From assembly GCF_000185725.2 (NCBI RefSeq), contig NZ_KI391954.1, positions 496,001 through 560,000 on the forward strand: DNA of 64,000 nucleotides, written 5' to 3'. The position numbers were made by a program, and so were the translations under genes. Shown here in pieces: positions 7,988-16,216 of the stretch (the stretch's first letter is position 1; the number at the start of each line of letters is the position of its first letter). Under the pieces are notes generated by a model. It searched no databases, had not been told where the DNA came from, and worked only from the letters and a program-made list of their open reading frames with translations. The DNA comes from Segniliparus rugosus ATCC BAA-974 (lineage in GTDB: Bacteria; Actinomycetota; Actinomycetes; Mycobacteriales; Mycobacteriaceae).

Positions 7988-8575
7988 TCACCGGGGCGGA
8001 TCCCAGCCGCAGCGGACAGTCCACCAGTCTTGGAAATCGCGTTTGCGGTTGTGTTCGCAGACGCGCAGGTCGGCTTCGAGCGCGGCGTTTCGTTCCCGGA
8101 GGAAGGCGCAGTCCCGCAGAGCGCTCTCGCGGAAGGGCCCGTATCGGTCGACGCGCAGCTCCGCGAGCGAGGAATCGGGATGCGAGACGAGCGCGTCCAC
8201 GATCCGCTCGTCGACGCGGACAGCTTCGGCGATATCCGGGGACCGATCGGTTCGGCGGGGCTTGGCAAGCTCTTCCAGGGGCCGCAGCCGTGATATTTCC
8301 AGCGTGAGCGCCGTGTGGAGCTCGATGCCGAGCCGAGCCATGAAGTCGTCCCACTGCCGCGTCTGCGCGGCAGCTTGATGCATGACGAAAGCGTCGTGGA
8401 CAGGACGGGTCGGCGCTACTGCCCGCTCGTAGCCCGCACACAGGGCTTCGCCTGCTGTGTCCGGACGCGGGCGCAGGTTCGGCGAGGAATTCCATGTGAG
8501 GGCCAGCAGGACGACAGGAATCGACAGGACGACGAGCAGCGCCTTCGTGCGGAGAGCGCGGCGCGACCGGCTCAG
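7988..8575 (-). CDS. Single-pass membrane-anchored protein, unusual start
   Basis: About 195 residues: a basic N-terminus, one membrane helix (KALLVVLSIPVVLLALTW), then a helical soluble domain with EISRLRPLEELAKPRR and cysteines near the C-terminus (RDCAFL, RVCEHN, RCGWD). No ATG, GTG or TTG lies before the membrane helix in this frame. The only plausible start is a CTG at 8575-8573, which overlaps the glpD stop as CTGA and would be translationally coupled to it. The family is unknown. If CTG is not used, the gene is broken at its start. Confidence 0.5.
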   Translation of the reverse strand: MSRSRRALRTKALLVVLSIPVVLLALTWNSSPNLRPRPDTAGEALCAGYERAVAPTRPVHDAFVMHQAAAQTRQWDDFMARLGIELHTALTLEISRLRPLEELAKPRRTDRSPDIAEAVRVDERIVDALVSHPDSSLAELRVDRYGPFRESALRDCAFLRERNAALEADLRVCEHNRKRDFQDWWTVRCGWDPPR

Positions 8576-10326
8576 CTGTCCAGACCGCCAGCGGGCACCG
8601 GCTCGAGGATCTCGCCCCGAGACTCGGGAGCCTTCGCCCGCAGCGCGTCCGCCGAGGCGTCGTCGGTGAGGGACTGCGAGCGCAGCTCGGCGTCCACCCG
8701 AGCGGTGTACAGCTCGATCTCCGCTTTCATGCGCCGCTCGTCCCAGCCCAGCACGCCCGCCGCGATCTCGGCGACCTCGCGCGCGCAGGCGACGCCCCGG
8801 TGGGCGTACTCGATGCTGATCCGGGTGCGACGGGCGAGCAAGTCTTCCAGATGCAGCGCGCCCTCGGCGACGACGGCGTACTTGATCTCCACCCGGAGAT
8901 AGTCCGAGGCGTCGCGGACCGGGCGCAAGAGGCCAGGGTCCTCCTCGGCGAGCGCGAGCACTTCGGGGAGCAGCGACCCGTACCGGTCCAGCAGGTCGAC
9001 CACCCGGTCGTGCGGCACGCCCCAATCCTGGCCGATGCTTCTGGCTTTGTTCTTCAGCGCGGGGTAGCCGTCTGCGCCGAGCAGCGGCACGCTCTCGGTG
9101 ACCGACTCGGGCGCGCCGGTCGGCAGGAAGGGCACCGCCGCGTCGACCGCGTCCTTGGCCATCACCCGGTAGGTGGTGTACTTGCCGCCCGCGATGGACA
9201 CAAGGCCGGGCGCGTCGACCGCGACCGCGTGCTCCCTGGAGAGTTTCGAAGTGGCCTCGTCCTCGCCGGCGAGCAGCGGCCGCAGCCCCGCGTAGACCCC
9301 GTCGATGTCGGCAGGGGTGAGCGGCACCTTCAGCGCCCGGTTGACCTGGCCGAGGATGTACTCGATGTCGGCGCGGGTGGCGGCGGGGTGGGCGAGGTCG
9401 AGCTTCCAGTCCGTGTCGGTGGTGCCGATGAGCCAGCGCTCCCGCCAGGGGATGGCGTAGAGCACGCTCGTGGGGGTGCGCAGGATGAGCGCGACATCGC
9501 TGATGATCTTGTCGCGCGGCACGACGATGTGCACGCCCTTGCTGGCCCGCACCTGGAAGCGGCCCCGGATGTCCGCGGCCTTGTGCAGCTCCGTGGTCCA
9601 CACGCCCGAGCAGTTCACCACCGCGTGCCCCAAGACCTCGGTGGTCTCGCCGGACTCGCTGTCGCGGACGCGGACGCCCCGCACCCTGCCGCCGTCCTGG
9701 AGGAAGCCGACCACCTGCGTCGACGTGCGCACCACCGCGCCGAAATGCGCCGCCGTGCGGGCGACGGTGAGCGCGTAGCGCGCGTCGTCCATGACCGTGT
9801 CGTAGTAGCGGATCGCGCCGACCAGCCCCTCGGGCTTCAGGCTCGGCGCGAGGCGCAACGTCCCGGCCCTGGTGTAGTGCCGCTGCCGGGGGACGGTCTT
9901 CGCGCCGCCCATCGTGTCGTAGAGGAAGAAGCCCGCCGCCATGTACGGCCGCTCCCAGAGATGGTGGGAGAGCGGGGCGATGAAGGCCTGGGGCTTGACC
10001 AGGTGCGGGGCGAGTTTGGTCATGACCAGCTCGCGCTCGTGCAGCGCCTCGCGCACCAAGCCGAACTCTAATTGCTCGAGGTAGCGCAGCCCGCCGTGGA
10101 ACATCTTCGAGGAACGGCTGGACGTGCCCGAAGCCCAGTCCCTCGCCTCGATGAGGGCGACGGAGAGCCCGCGCGTCGCCGCGTCGAGCGCCGCGCCCGT
10201 CCCGACGATGCCGCCGCCGATCACGATCACGTCGAAATGCTGTTTGCCGAGTTGCTCCCACGCCTGTTGGCGCTGCTCGGGGCCGAGTTGATGTGCTGTG
10301 AGATTGGTTGCGATCCGGTTCGTCAT
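8572..10326 (-). CDS. glpD: Aerobic glycerol-3-phosphate dehydrogenase, FAD-dependent
   Basis: 584 residues. The FAD-binding motif VIVIGGGIVGTGAALDAATRG is near residues 33-54, followed by ARDWASGTSSRSSKMFHGGLRY, the GlpD signature. The C-terminal DAO_C domain ends with the LGWDERRMKAEIELY helix. It oxidises glycerol 3-phosphate to dihydroxyacetone phosphate at the membrane and passes electrons to quinone. The order glpD-lpdA on the same strand with an Rv3304-like gene beyond is the M. tuberculosis order (glpD2). The ATG at 10326 is 45 bases behind lpdA, so the two are probably cotranscribed. Confidence 0.95.
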   Translation of the reverse strand: MTNRIATNLTAHQLGPEQRQQAWEQLGKQHFDVIVIGGGIVGTGAALDAATRGLSVALIEARDWASGTSSRSSKMFHGGLRYLEQLEFGLVREALHERELVMTKLAPHLVKPQAFIAPLSHHLWERPYMAAGFFLYDTMGGAKTVPRQRHYTRAGTLRLAPSLKPEGLVGAIRYYDTVMDDARYALTVARTAAHFGAVVRTSTQVVGFLQDGGRVRGVRVRDSESGETTEVLGHAVVNCSGVWTTELHKAADIRGRFQVRASKGVHIVVPRDKIISDVALILRTPTSVLYAIPWRERWLIGTTDTDWKLDLAHPAATRADIEYILGQVNRALKVPLTPADIDGVYAGLRPLLAGEDEATSKLSREHAVAVDAPGLVSIAGGKYTTYRVMAKDAVDAAVPFLPTGAPESVTESVPLLGADGYPALKNKARSIGQDWGVPHDRVVDLLDRYGSLLPEVLALAEEDPGLLRPVRDASDYLRVEIKYAVVAEGALHLEDLLARRTRISIEYAHRGVACAREVAEIAAGVLGWDERRMKAEIELYTARVDAELRSQSLTDDASADALRAKAPESRGEILEPVPAGGLDS

Positions 10327-10371
10327 CGTTCTCGTTCCACTATGTCGGCCAGGGTTTCTGGCTTTTGGTCG

Positions 10372-11778
10372 CTATTCGTCTTCGTCGTTGGACAGGATGC
10401 GCGCCGCCTCGTTGACCGAGCCCATCAGCGACGGGTAGACGGTGAAGGTGCGCGTCACATCCTCCGCTGTCAGTTTATTCCTCACCGCGAGGGCGATGGG
10501 CTGGATGAGTTCGGAGGCGCTCGGGGCGACGATGACGCCGCCGAGGACGCGGCCCGAGCCCGTGGAGCAGAAAAGCTTCACGAAGCCCCTGGTGATGGCG
10601 CCCATTTTGGCCCGCGCGTTGGTGGCCAGCGGCAGCGAGACGACTCTGGCGTGGACCTTGCCCGAGTCGACCTCCTTTTGGGTGACGCCGACCTGGGCGA
10701 TCTCCGGGCGGGTGAAAATCGCGGAGGTGACCGTGCTCAGCTTGATCGGAGTCAACGCCTCTCCGAGCGCGTGGTACATCGCGATGCGCCCTTGCATGCC
10801 CGCGACCGACGCGAGGGGGAGCAGGCCCGTGCAGTCCCCGGCGGCGTAGATCCCGAGCGCGCTCGTGCGCGACACCCGGTCCACTTTGATGTGGCCGCGT
10901 TCGGTGAGTTCGATCCCGGCCTTCTCGAGGCCGAGCCCTTGGGTGTTCGGCACGCTGCCCACGGTCATGAGCGCGTGGCTGCCCTCCACCGAACGCCCGT
11001 CCACGAGGGCGACCCGCACGCCTGTCTTGGTGCGCTGCACCGACTCGGCGGCGGCGTTCTTGACGATGGTCACGCCCCGGTGCGCGAGCGCGTCCTCCAG
11101 GACGCGGGCGGCGTCTTCGTCCTCGCTCGGCAGCACGCGGTCGCGGCTCGACACCGCGGTCACCGGCACGCCCAGCTCGGTGTACGCGTGGACGAATTCC
11201 GCGCCGGTGACCCCGGACCCGACGACGATCAGATGCTCAGGGATCTCGTCGAGGTCGTAGATCTGCCGCCAGGTGAGGATCCGCTCGCCGTCGGGCTGCG
11301 CGCTGGGCAGCGTCCGGGGACTGCCGCCGGTGGCGATGAGCACCACGTCGGCGTGCAGTTTCTCGACGCGCCCGTTCACGGTGGCGATCACCTCGTGGGT
11401 CGCCATGCCCGGTTGCTCGTCGGCGACCTCGCCCCGCCCGATGAGCACGCGGATGCCCTCTTTGGCGAGCTTGTCGTGGATGTCGGTGGACTGGGCGCTG
11501 GCGAGCTCTTTGACTCGGTTGTTGATCGCGCGCAGCGTGCGGCGCGTGATGAGGTCCTCGATGCTGGCGGCGTCGAAGCCCAGGTTCTCCGCCCGTCGCA
11601 GCTCGGTGCGGATCCCAGTGGAGGCGATGAACGTCTTCGAAGGCACGCAGTCATAGAGCACGCAGCTGCCGCCCATGCCTGCTTGGTCGAGAATGACGAC
11701 TTCTGCTCCGAGGTCTCTCGCGACGAGCGCCGCCTCGTATCCGGCGGGGCCGCCACCGATGATGACCACGTCTGTCAA
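10372..11778 (-). CDS. lpdA: LpdA-type NAD(P)H quinone reductase (dihydrolipoamide dehydrogenase family)
   Basis: 468 residues. The FAD motif VVIIGGGPAGYEAALVA is at the N-terminus and the redox region reads GSCVLYDCVPSKT near residue 38-50, so both cysteines of the disulphide pair are present. The second dinucleotide motif is VVGSGVTGAEF and the interface domain ends YPSLMGSVNEAARI without the HPHPT-like His-Glu active site of true lipoamide dehydrogenases. That loss marks LpdA (Rv3303c-like) quinone reductases. The start is TTG, supported by AGGGAG eight bases upstream. Confidence 0.9.
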   Translation of the reverse strand: MTDVVIIGGGPAGYEAALVARDLGAEVVILDQAGMGGSCVLYDCVPSKTFIASTGIRTELRRAENLGFDAASIEDLITRRTLRAINNRVKELASAQSTDIHDKLAKEGIRVLIGRGEVADEQPGMATHEVIATVNGRVEKLHADVVLIATGGSPRTLPSAQPDGERILTWRQIYDLDEIPEHLIVVGSGVTGAEFVHAYTELGVPVTAVSSRDRVLPSEDEDAARVLEDALAHRGVTIVKNAAAESVQRTKTGVRVALVDGRSVEGSHALMTVGSVPNTQGLGLEKAGIELTERGHIKVDRVSRTSALGIYAAGDCTGLLPLASVAGMQGRIAMYHALGEALTPIKLSTVTSAIFTRPEIAQVGVTQKEVDSGKVHARVVSLPLATNARAKMGAITRGFVKLFCSTGSGRVLGGVIVAPSASELIQPIALAVRNKLTAEDVTRTFTVYPSLMGSVNEAARILSNDEDE

Positions 11779-11866
11779 GTGCGGCTCCCTGGCTTGTCGG
11801 TGTTCTGATCGTTCTGGCGACCACGGTAGTCGCTCTGGCCCCTCCGTGCAGCGAACAGGGGCGCCT

Positions 11867-11872
11867 TAATCT
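11867..11872 (+). promoter_or_regulatory. -10 element of a leaderless promoter
   Basis: TAATCT ends six bases before the GTG start at 11879, the spacing seen for leaderless actinobacterial mRNAs. No clear -35 is visible. Confidence 0.5.
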
Positions 11873-11878
11873 TGTCAG

Positions 11879-12346
11879 GTGCCTATGTATGCCGCGTACG
11901 GGTCGAACATGGATCCAGCCCAAATGGCGCAGCGCGCGCCTCACTCTCCGGTTGCCACGACTGGGTGGTTGTGCGGCTGGCGGTTGACGTTCGGCGGGGC
12001 GGACATCGGCTGGGAGGGCGCGCTCGCGACCGTGGTCGAGGACAAAGAGAGCCCGGACTCGAAAGTGTTCGTGGTCCTCTACGACCTCACCCGCGAGGAC
12101 GAAGAGGCGCTCGACCGGTGGGAGGGCTCCGAACTGCGGCTGCGCCGCAAGCTCAAAGCCAGGGTGGACACCTCGGACGGGCCGGTGCTCGCGTGGCTGT
12201 ACGTGCTCGACGCCTTCGAGGGAGGCCTGCCGTCGGCCCGCTACCTCGGCGTGATGTCGGAGGCGGCAGAGGTCGCCGGAGCGCCGCAAGAGTACGTGAC
12301 GTGGCTTCGGACGCGGGCGTGCCGGAGCCTCGGCGACAAAGACTGA
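11879..12346 (+). CDS. Gamma-glutamylcyclotransferase-like protein (Rv3304-like)
   Basis: 155 residues beginning with the family signature YAAYGSNMDPAQM (residues 4-16), the nucleotide-free GGCT fold motif, followed by GWRLTFGG and a conserved acidic segment REDEEALDRWEG that supplies the catalytic glutamate in relatives. Position opposite lpdA matches Rv3303c-Rv3304. The GTG at 11879 fits both homologue starts and the leaderless promoter. The true substrate is not known; glutathione or mycothiol-type dipeptides are only guesses. Confidence 0.85.
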   Translation: MPMYAAYGSNMDPAQMAQRAPHSPVATTGWLCGWRLTFGGADIGWEGALATVVEDKESPDSKVFVVLYDLTREDEEALDRWEGSELRLRRKLKARVDTSDGPVLAWLYVLDAFEGGLPSARYLGVMSEAAEVAGAPQEYVTWLRTRACRSLGDKD

Positions 12347-12411
12347 TCCCCCTCCTCCCCGCCCGCAAAGCCTGGGGGAAGCATCCTCAGGTCCGCGCGG
12401 CGGGTTCCCCG

Positions 12412-13587
12412 CTACTGCGGGGCGGGCGGGATTGTCCTGGTCGGCGCGTGGGCGTAAGTCCACGCTTTGACCGTGCGGGGGAGCACGCGGAGCTGTTTGG
12501 CGATCTCCTCGATCGGCACGCCGAGCTCATAGTGCGCTCGGGCGGCCTGCTCTCGGAGATCCCTGCTGATCGGGGCGAGCCCCGGCATCTCCGCGCCGGT
12601 TTCCCGCTGATGCTCTTCGGCCCAGGTCCGCGCGGTGGCGACCGGGACGGCGAGCGCCAGCGCTGCCTGCGAGACACGTTTGCCCTCGGTGAAAACGAGC
12701 CGGATTGCCTCGGCTTTGAGCTCGGGGGGATAGCAGTGCCTCGGCCCTCGGTCGTATTTCGGGATCGGAGCGCCGTGCTCCGCCTTGTAGCGCGCCGCCC
12801 ATTGGTGCGCGGTGTTCGAGGACACGCCGGACTGCCGGGCCGCGACGGTGGGCGAAAGGCCTTCTTGGAAGATGAGGCGCAGGGTTTTCAGCCGCACTTC
12901 GTCCGGGACTTTCGGTCGGTTCGGTTTCGGGATGCCTTCGGCGGACCGATGCTCGCGCACCCATCGCGCGACGGTGGTCGGGTGGTAGCCGTACTTCTCG
13001 GCGAGCTGGGCGACGCTGTGCGAGCCCGCGACGACCAGCCGCGCGGCTTCGGCTTTCATCGAGTGCGGAGCCTCGTTCCGTTGCCTGCGCTCGTAGAGGC
13101 CTTGGGCTTTCAAGTGGTTGCGCACCCAGAGCCGAATCGTCTCCGGGGTCACCCCGAACTTGGGCGCGAGGTCTTTGACGGGGACTTTGTCCGCGAGGTG
13201 GAGTTGCACGGCGGTCCGCCGCGCCAAGGCGCGGGACTCGGCGTTGTGTTTTCGGCGCGCCGGGTGGGCGCGGCGCGGCGCGTCGAGCTGGGCCGCCGCG
13301 CGGAGGGCGGCGTGCCCGATCTCGGGGCGCGCCGGGTCCGGCTCGCCGAGCGCGGTCCAGAGCCTCCGCCGAGCTTCTGCGGGGAGCTGCGGGTCGCCCA
13401 ATCGCCCGAAAAGCTTCGCGGCGATGGCGGAGAGCCGAAAATGCTCTGCTCGAGCGAGGGTGAGTTTTCGCTCACGCCGCGCTTGGGCGCAGTCGGCTTG
13501 CGTTTTGCGCAGATGTTGTACGGCGAACGCGCGAAAGGCGGCGAGCTCATGTTCCGACAACACGCGTTCGATGACTACTTGTGTCAT
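12412..13587 (-). CDS. Protein with five tandem helix-turn-helix units
   Basis: 391 residues. After a charged helical N-terminus (1-110), five HTH-like units follow at about 117-160, 176-213, 230-270, 289-328 and 343-380. Each has the same pattern of a helix, a V-xx-LA-x-KYG-like turn and a recognition helix ending in W (TIRLWVRNHL, TVARWVREHR, TAHQWAARYK, TARTWAEEHQ, TVKAWTYAHA). The linkers are Pro/Lys-rich. The units resemble HTH_29 / transposase-type HTHs, but no DDE or recombinase domain is attached, so it is not a complete transposase. It may wrap a long DNA target. It starts at an ATG at 13587 and has no obvious partner gene. Confidence 0.7.
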   Translation of the reverse strand: MTQVVIERVLSEHELAAFRAFAVQHLRKTQADCAQARRERKLTLARAEHFRLSAIAAKLFGRLGDPQLPAEARRRLWTALGEPDPARPEIGHAALRAAAQLDAPRRAHPARRKHNAESRALARRTAVQLHLADKVPVKDLAPKFGVTPETIRLWVRNHLKAQGLYERRQRNEAPHSMKAEAARLVVAGSHSVAQLAEKYGYHPTTVARWVREHRSAEGIPKPNRPKVPDEVRLKTLRLIFQEGLSPTVAARQSGVSSNTAHQWAARYKAEHGAPIPKYDRGPRHCYPPELKAEAIRLVFTEGKRVSQAALALAVPVATARTWAEEHQRETGAEMPGLAPISRDLREQAARAHYELGVPIEEIAKQLRVLPRTVKAWTYAHAPTRTIPPAPQ

Positions 13588-13643
13588 GGCCCTCCTTCCG
13601 GATTGAGGCCAATAGTACATGAGTTCGGCAGGGCGCGTCCGGC

Positions 13644-14117
13644 TCACAGCCTCAGATCGCGGAGCAGTTTCGCGACATGGCCGGTCGCTTTGACGTTGTA
13701 TTGGGCGAGCTGGATTTTGCCCTCTGCGTCCACCAAGAACGTGGAGCGGATGACGCCTTCGACTTTCTTCCCGTACATGGTCTTCTCGCCGAACGCGCCG
13801 TACGCGACCATGGTCTCTTTCGTCGGGTCGGAGAGCAGCGGGAACGTGAGCTCTTGGGCTTCGCGGAACTTCACCAGCTTCGCGACCGGGTCCGGGGAGA
13901 TCCCGACGACGGCGATCTTGGCGGCGTTCAGCTGCGCCAAGCTGTCGCGGAAGTCGCACGCCTGCTTGGTGCAGCCCGGCGTCGAAGCGGCGGGGTAGAA
14001 GTACACCACCACCTGCTGGCCGGCGTAGTCGGCCAGCGAAACGGACGCGCCGGAGTCCGACGCAAGGGTGAACGCCGGGGCGGCGTCCCCGACAGAGAGG
14101 CGGGCAGATGCGGTCAT
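13644..14117 (-). CDS. bcp: Thioredoxin-dependent peroxiredoxin, Bcp/PrxQ type
   Basis: 157 residues. The AhpC/TSA fold shows the peroxidatic motif YFYPAASTPGCTKQACDFRD with the catalytic cysteine and the resolving cysteine five residues later, as in PrxQ/Bcp enzymes. VVGISPDPVAKLVKF and the FGEK...GVIRSTFLVD stretch complete the family pattern. It reduces organic and hydrogen peroxides using thioredoxin in the cytosol. The divergent DUF3618 gene on the other side is the Rv2521-Rv2520c arrangement. Confidence 0.95.
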   Translation of the reverse strand: MTASARLSVGDAAPAFTLASDSGASVSLADYAGQQVVVYFYPAASTPGCTKQACDFRDSLAQLNAAKIAVVGISPDPVAKLVKFREAQELTFPLLSDPTKETMVAYGAFGEKTMYGKKVEGVIRSTFLVDAEGKIQLAQYNVKATGHVAKLLRDLRL

Positions 14118-14206
14118 GCTGCAAGCCTAACCGCACTTTCGGGTAAGCTGGCCGGGCGCCGCCCCGATGAGCAGAAGCAGGCGCGCGAGAGTTTGGAGGC
14201 CAGAGG

Positions 14207-14440
14207 TTGTCGAACGATCCGGATCGTATCGAGCGCGAGGTCGAACGGGCCCGTGAGGAGCTCGCGCGCGTCATCGACCAGCTTGCGGAGCGCCTCGACC
14301 CGAAGAAGGTCACCGACGAGGCCAAGCATTGGCTGGTCCTCAAGCTCAACGAGCCCCCGGTGAAATACTCGTTGCTCGGCCTCGGTGGACTGTTCACGCT
14401 CTTGGCGTTGCGCCGGCTGTTCGGCGGCCGGAAAGACTGA
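14207..14440 (+). CDS. DUF3618 membrane protein (Rv2520c-like)
   Basis: 77 residues. The DUF3618 signature is clear: DPDRIEREVERAREELARVI, then a C-terminal membrane helix (YSLLGLGGLFTLLALRRLF). The start is a TTG with GGAGG about ten bases upstream. Members sit at the inner membrane and have no known activity. The synteny with bcp supports the call. Confidence 0.85.
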   Translation: MSNDPDRIEREVERAREELARVIDQLAERLDPKKVTDEAKHWLVLKLNEPPVKYSLLGLGGLFTLLALRRLFGGRKD

Positions 14441-14442
14441 GC

Positions 14443-14859
14443 ATGTCCGGCGCGGAGGGGGAGCTGGAGCCCGCTCCGGCGGCGCTCGGAGCGCCGAAGG
14501 CCCGCAAGGCCGGAGCCGGATGGGCGCAGATCGCTTTCACCTCGGCGGTCTTGGTGCTCGGCGGGGCGGCGCTGTCGCTGTATTCGTTCTTCGTCGGATC
14601 CATGTCGGTGATGGCGACGGACCATTGCAGCATCGCTTCTGGCTCCGAGGCGTGCGACTGGGACGCTTTCACACGGGGATGGTTCGCTGTGACGTTCAGC
14701 GGAGCCGCCGCGATGCTCGTCGCAGCGGCCGGGGTCGTGGTCTGCCTGGTGAAGAAATGGCAGCTGTGGTACTGGCCGATGGCCATGGTCGCGATTTGGT
14801 ACGCGCTTTTCGCCCTCGGCTGGTCGTGGGAGGCGGCAGGCGTCCCTTCCGCCCGCTAG
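14443..14859 (+). CDS. Four-helix membrane protein, unknown function
   Basis: 138 residues starting at an ATG two bases after the DUF3618 stop, so the two are coupled. An acidic, Pro/Ala-rich N-terminus (1-25) is followed by about four membrane helices with a short loop carrying two cysteines (TDHCSIASGSEACDW) that probably lies outside the membrane and may form a disulphide. I recognise no family. Confidence 0.65.
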   Translation: MSGAEGELEPAPAALGAPKARKAGAGWAQIAFTSAVLVLGGAALSLYSFFVGSMSVMATDHCSIASGSEACDWDAFTRGWFAVTFSGAAAMLVAAAGVVVCLVKKWQLWYWPMAMVAIWYALFALGWSWEAAGVPSAR

Positions 14860-15503
14860 CGGGGATTGTCGCCCTGCCGGGCCCGCTCTTGCGCCTTCTC
14901 GATGAACGGCTGCAGCAAAAGCGCGAGTTCTTCGGGCACGTCGTGCCCGGTCTCCGGGGGCGCGGAGACGTAACTCAGCGCCAAGCGGACCAGCGCCCTC
15001 GCGAAAATCCCGGCGTCGCTGAGCCGGGGCGCGACCCAGCTCGCGGCGAGCGAGTCGGTCAGCCGGGCCGAAGCCCGCTCGATGATCGGCCCGCTGTCCG
15101 TCGTCAGCAGGCGCATCAGGTCTGGTTTGGCCTCCCCGGCGAGGAACGAGACCACCAGAGGATCGCTCGCGATCTGCACGAAGAACATCTGGAAACCCTG
15201 GATCAGGGCTTGGTGGATATCGCCGATATTCGCTTGAATGGCGTCGTCCACGGCGTCGGCCAGGCGGTCGGCGAGCCGGAGCGCGTAGGCCTCGACGAGC
15301 CCGGTGCGGGATTGGAACTCGTTGTAGAGGGTCTGCCTGCTCACCCCCGCCGCTTTGGCGACGTCGGCCATGGTGACTTCCGACCAGTCCTCATGCTCGA
15401 GGAGCTGTTGGAGCGCGTCGAGAACGGACTCGCGCAGCAGCATGCGAGAGGCTTCGGCGTAAGGCGAGCGGGCCGAGTGTCGGGTTTTCGGGGGTTGGGT
15501 CAC
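14856..15503 (-). CDS. TetR-family regulator next to rubredoxins (AlkX-like)
   Basis: 215 residues. The TetR DNA-binding domain spans about 20-70 ([20 protein letters not shown] then [20 protein letters not shown]). The C-terminal part ([20 protein letters not shown]) resembles the regulators found behind alkB-rubA-rubB in mycobacteria (Rv3249c). Its GTG start overlaps the rubB stop as GTGA, the conserved coupling of that operon. It would respond to alkane or fatty-acid ligands and repress the operon. The regulator looks intact although its operon has decayed. Confidence 0.85.
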   Translation of the reverse strand: MTQPPKTRHSARSPYAEASRMLLRESVLDALQQLLEHEDWSEVTMADVAKAAGVSRQTLYNEFQSRTGLVEAYALRLADRLADAVDDAIQANIGDIHQALIQGFQMFFVQIASDPLVVSFLAGEAKPDLMRLLTTDSGPIIERASARLTDSLAASWVAPRLSDAGIFARALVRLALSYVSAPPETGHDVPEELALLLQPFIEKAQERARQGDNPR

Positions 15504-15691
15504 GAACGGGCTTTCTCCACCATCTCGAAGTCGGGCTTGGCCGCGCCGCGGTCCGGGCAGGTCCAGCCCTCGGGGATGCCGTTCCGCCGGGCGCCGGGGG
15601 CGACGCCGTCTTCCGGCCAGTCGGGGGCTTCGTCGTACTCGGACCCGCCTCGCGGGCAGAAGTACAGCGTGTACTCGGTGCTCTCGCTCAC
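15500..15691 (-). CDS. RubB-like rubredoxin with two of four iron ligands missing
   Basis: 63 residues when started at the GTG at 15691, which has a good ribosome site (AAGGAAGGAG) seven bases upstream. The protein keeps RubB landmarks ([35 protein letters not shown]). The first cysteine pair reads C-P-R-G and the second C-P-D-R, so only two of four cysteines remain. A [Fe-Cys4] site cannot form. The retained ribosome site shows it was once a separate gene from rubA. Rubredoxins carry electrons to AlkB alkane hydroxylase, which is absent here. Confidence 0.75.
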   Translation of the reverse strand: MSESTEYTLYFCPRGGSEYDEAPDWPEDGVAPGARRNGIPEGWTCPDRGAAKPDFEMVEKARS

Positions 15692-15913
15692 CGCGTCTCC
15701 TTCCTTTCCGGCCGACGTTCCGTTCTGGCCTGCGCAGCGCGCCGGGGAGGCTCCCAGCGGTTTGCAGTCCATCTTCTCACGCGCGCTGCGGTCCGGGCAT
15801 GCCCATGCGTCGCGCACAGCGGCCCATGGCGTGCCCGAGGGGCAGCCTTCCCCCGGGTCCCCGGCGGATTCCTCGTCGACATACTCGCAGACGGGGCAGC
15901 GGTAGGCGGCCAT
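15500..15913 (-). CDS. RubA-like rubredoxin running in frame into RubB, cysteine ligands lost
   Basis: The first 55 residues align with mycobacterial RubA ([12 protein letters not shown] at the start, then [20 protein letters not shown]). A rubredoxin needs two CxxC pairs. Here the second pair is C-P-D-R, so one of four ligands is arginine (codon CGC, one step from TGC). No stop codon follows the RubA part, and the frame runs into RubB through a linker of about 20 residues rich in Gly and Ala. The start at 15913 is the ATG of MAAYRCP. Upstream, where alkB would lie, there is no hydroxylase gene. This is probably a non-functional remnant; recruitment to another role is possible. Confidence 0.75.
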   Translation of the reverse strand: MAAYRCPVCEYVDEESAGDPGEGCPSGTPWAAVRDAWACPDRSAREKMDCKPLGASPARCAGQNGTSAGKEGDAVSESTEYTLYFCPRGGSEYDEAPDWPEDGVAPGARRNGIPEGWTCPDRGAAKPDFEMVEKARS

Positions 15914-16062
15914 CGCGCGGCCTTGCCGTACCGCGCGGGCAGTTTCGCGCGTTTGCCCGGCTGCGCAGGCTCGGGAGGGCGACGTCCTCGTGGTGGCTGC
16001 GGCGGTGATGCGATCGGTTGCGATACGGGCTGTCACGACGACTCCTTGCGGTCGGTCGGATT

Positions 16063-16080
16063 CACTATCGGCCAATAATG
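16063..16080. promoter_or_regulatory. Candidate TetR operator upstream of the rubredoxins
   Basis: CACTATCGG-CCAATAATG is an 18-bp dyad with seven of nine pairs matching. Its length and position suit the TetR protein encoded two genes away. Assignment is inference. Confidence 0.45.
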
Positions 16081-16132
16081 CGCCTTTAGCCAATGAGGAA
16101 CATCACTCATATCGTGCGCATGACGCTAGCAT

Positions 16133-16151
16133 TTGTCGCTAGATTAGACAA
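16133..16151. promoter_or_regulatory. Second dyad, TTGTC-N9-GACAA
   Basis: The dyad is followed 11 bases later by another TTGTC (16163-16167), giving alternating half-sites. It lies between a gene end and the rubredoxin promoter region. What binds it cannot be told. Confidence 0.3.
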
Positions 16152-16216
16152 GAGGCCATCTTTTGTCCAAGAAACGTGGACGTGGCGCCCCCCGAATCGC
16201 TTCCGAACATGGACGA

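Larger units (their letters stand above)
15914..16216. other. Gene-free stretch where alkB would be expected
   Basis: 303 bases separate the rubA-like start from the end of the next gene on the same strand. The stretch holds two dyads (16063-16080 and 16133-16151) but no protein-like sequence. The rubA frame is open back to 16093 but that extension does not look like AlkB. Confidence 0.6.

Noticed and set aside
12412-13587. Possible insertion-sequence transposase
   Set aside because: Only HTH units are present. There is no DDE or recombinase core, no terminal inverted repeats and no target-site duplication that I can see.
14329-14442. Upstream extension of the membrane protein at 14443
   Set aside because: It overlaps the DUF3618 gene in another frame, and the ATG at 14443 fits right behind that gene's stop.
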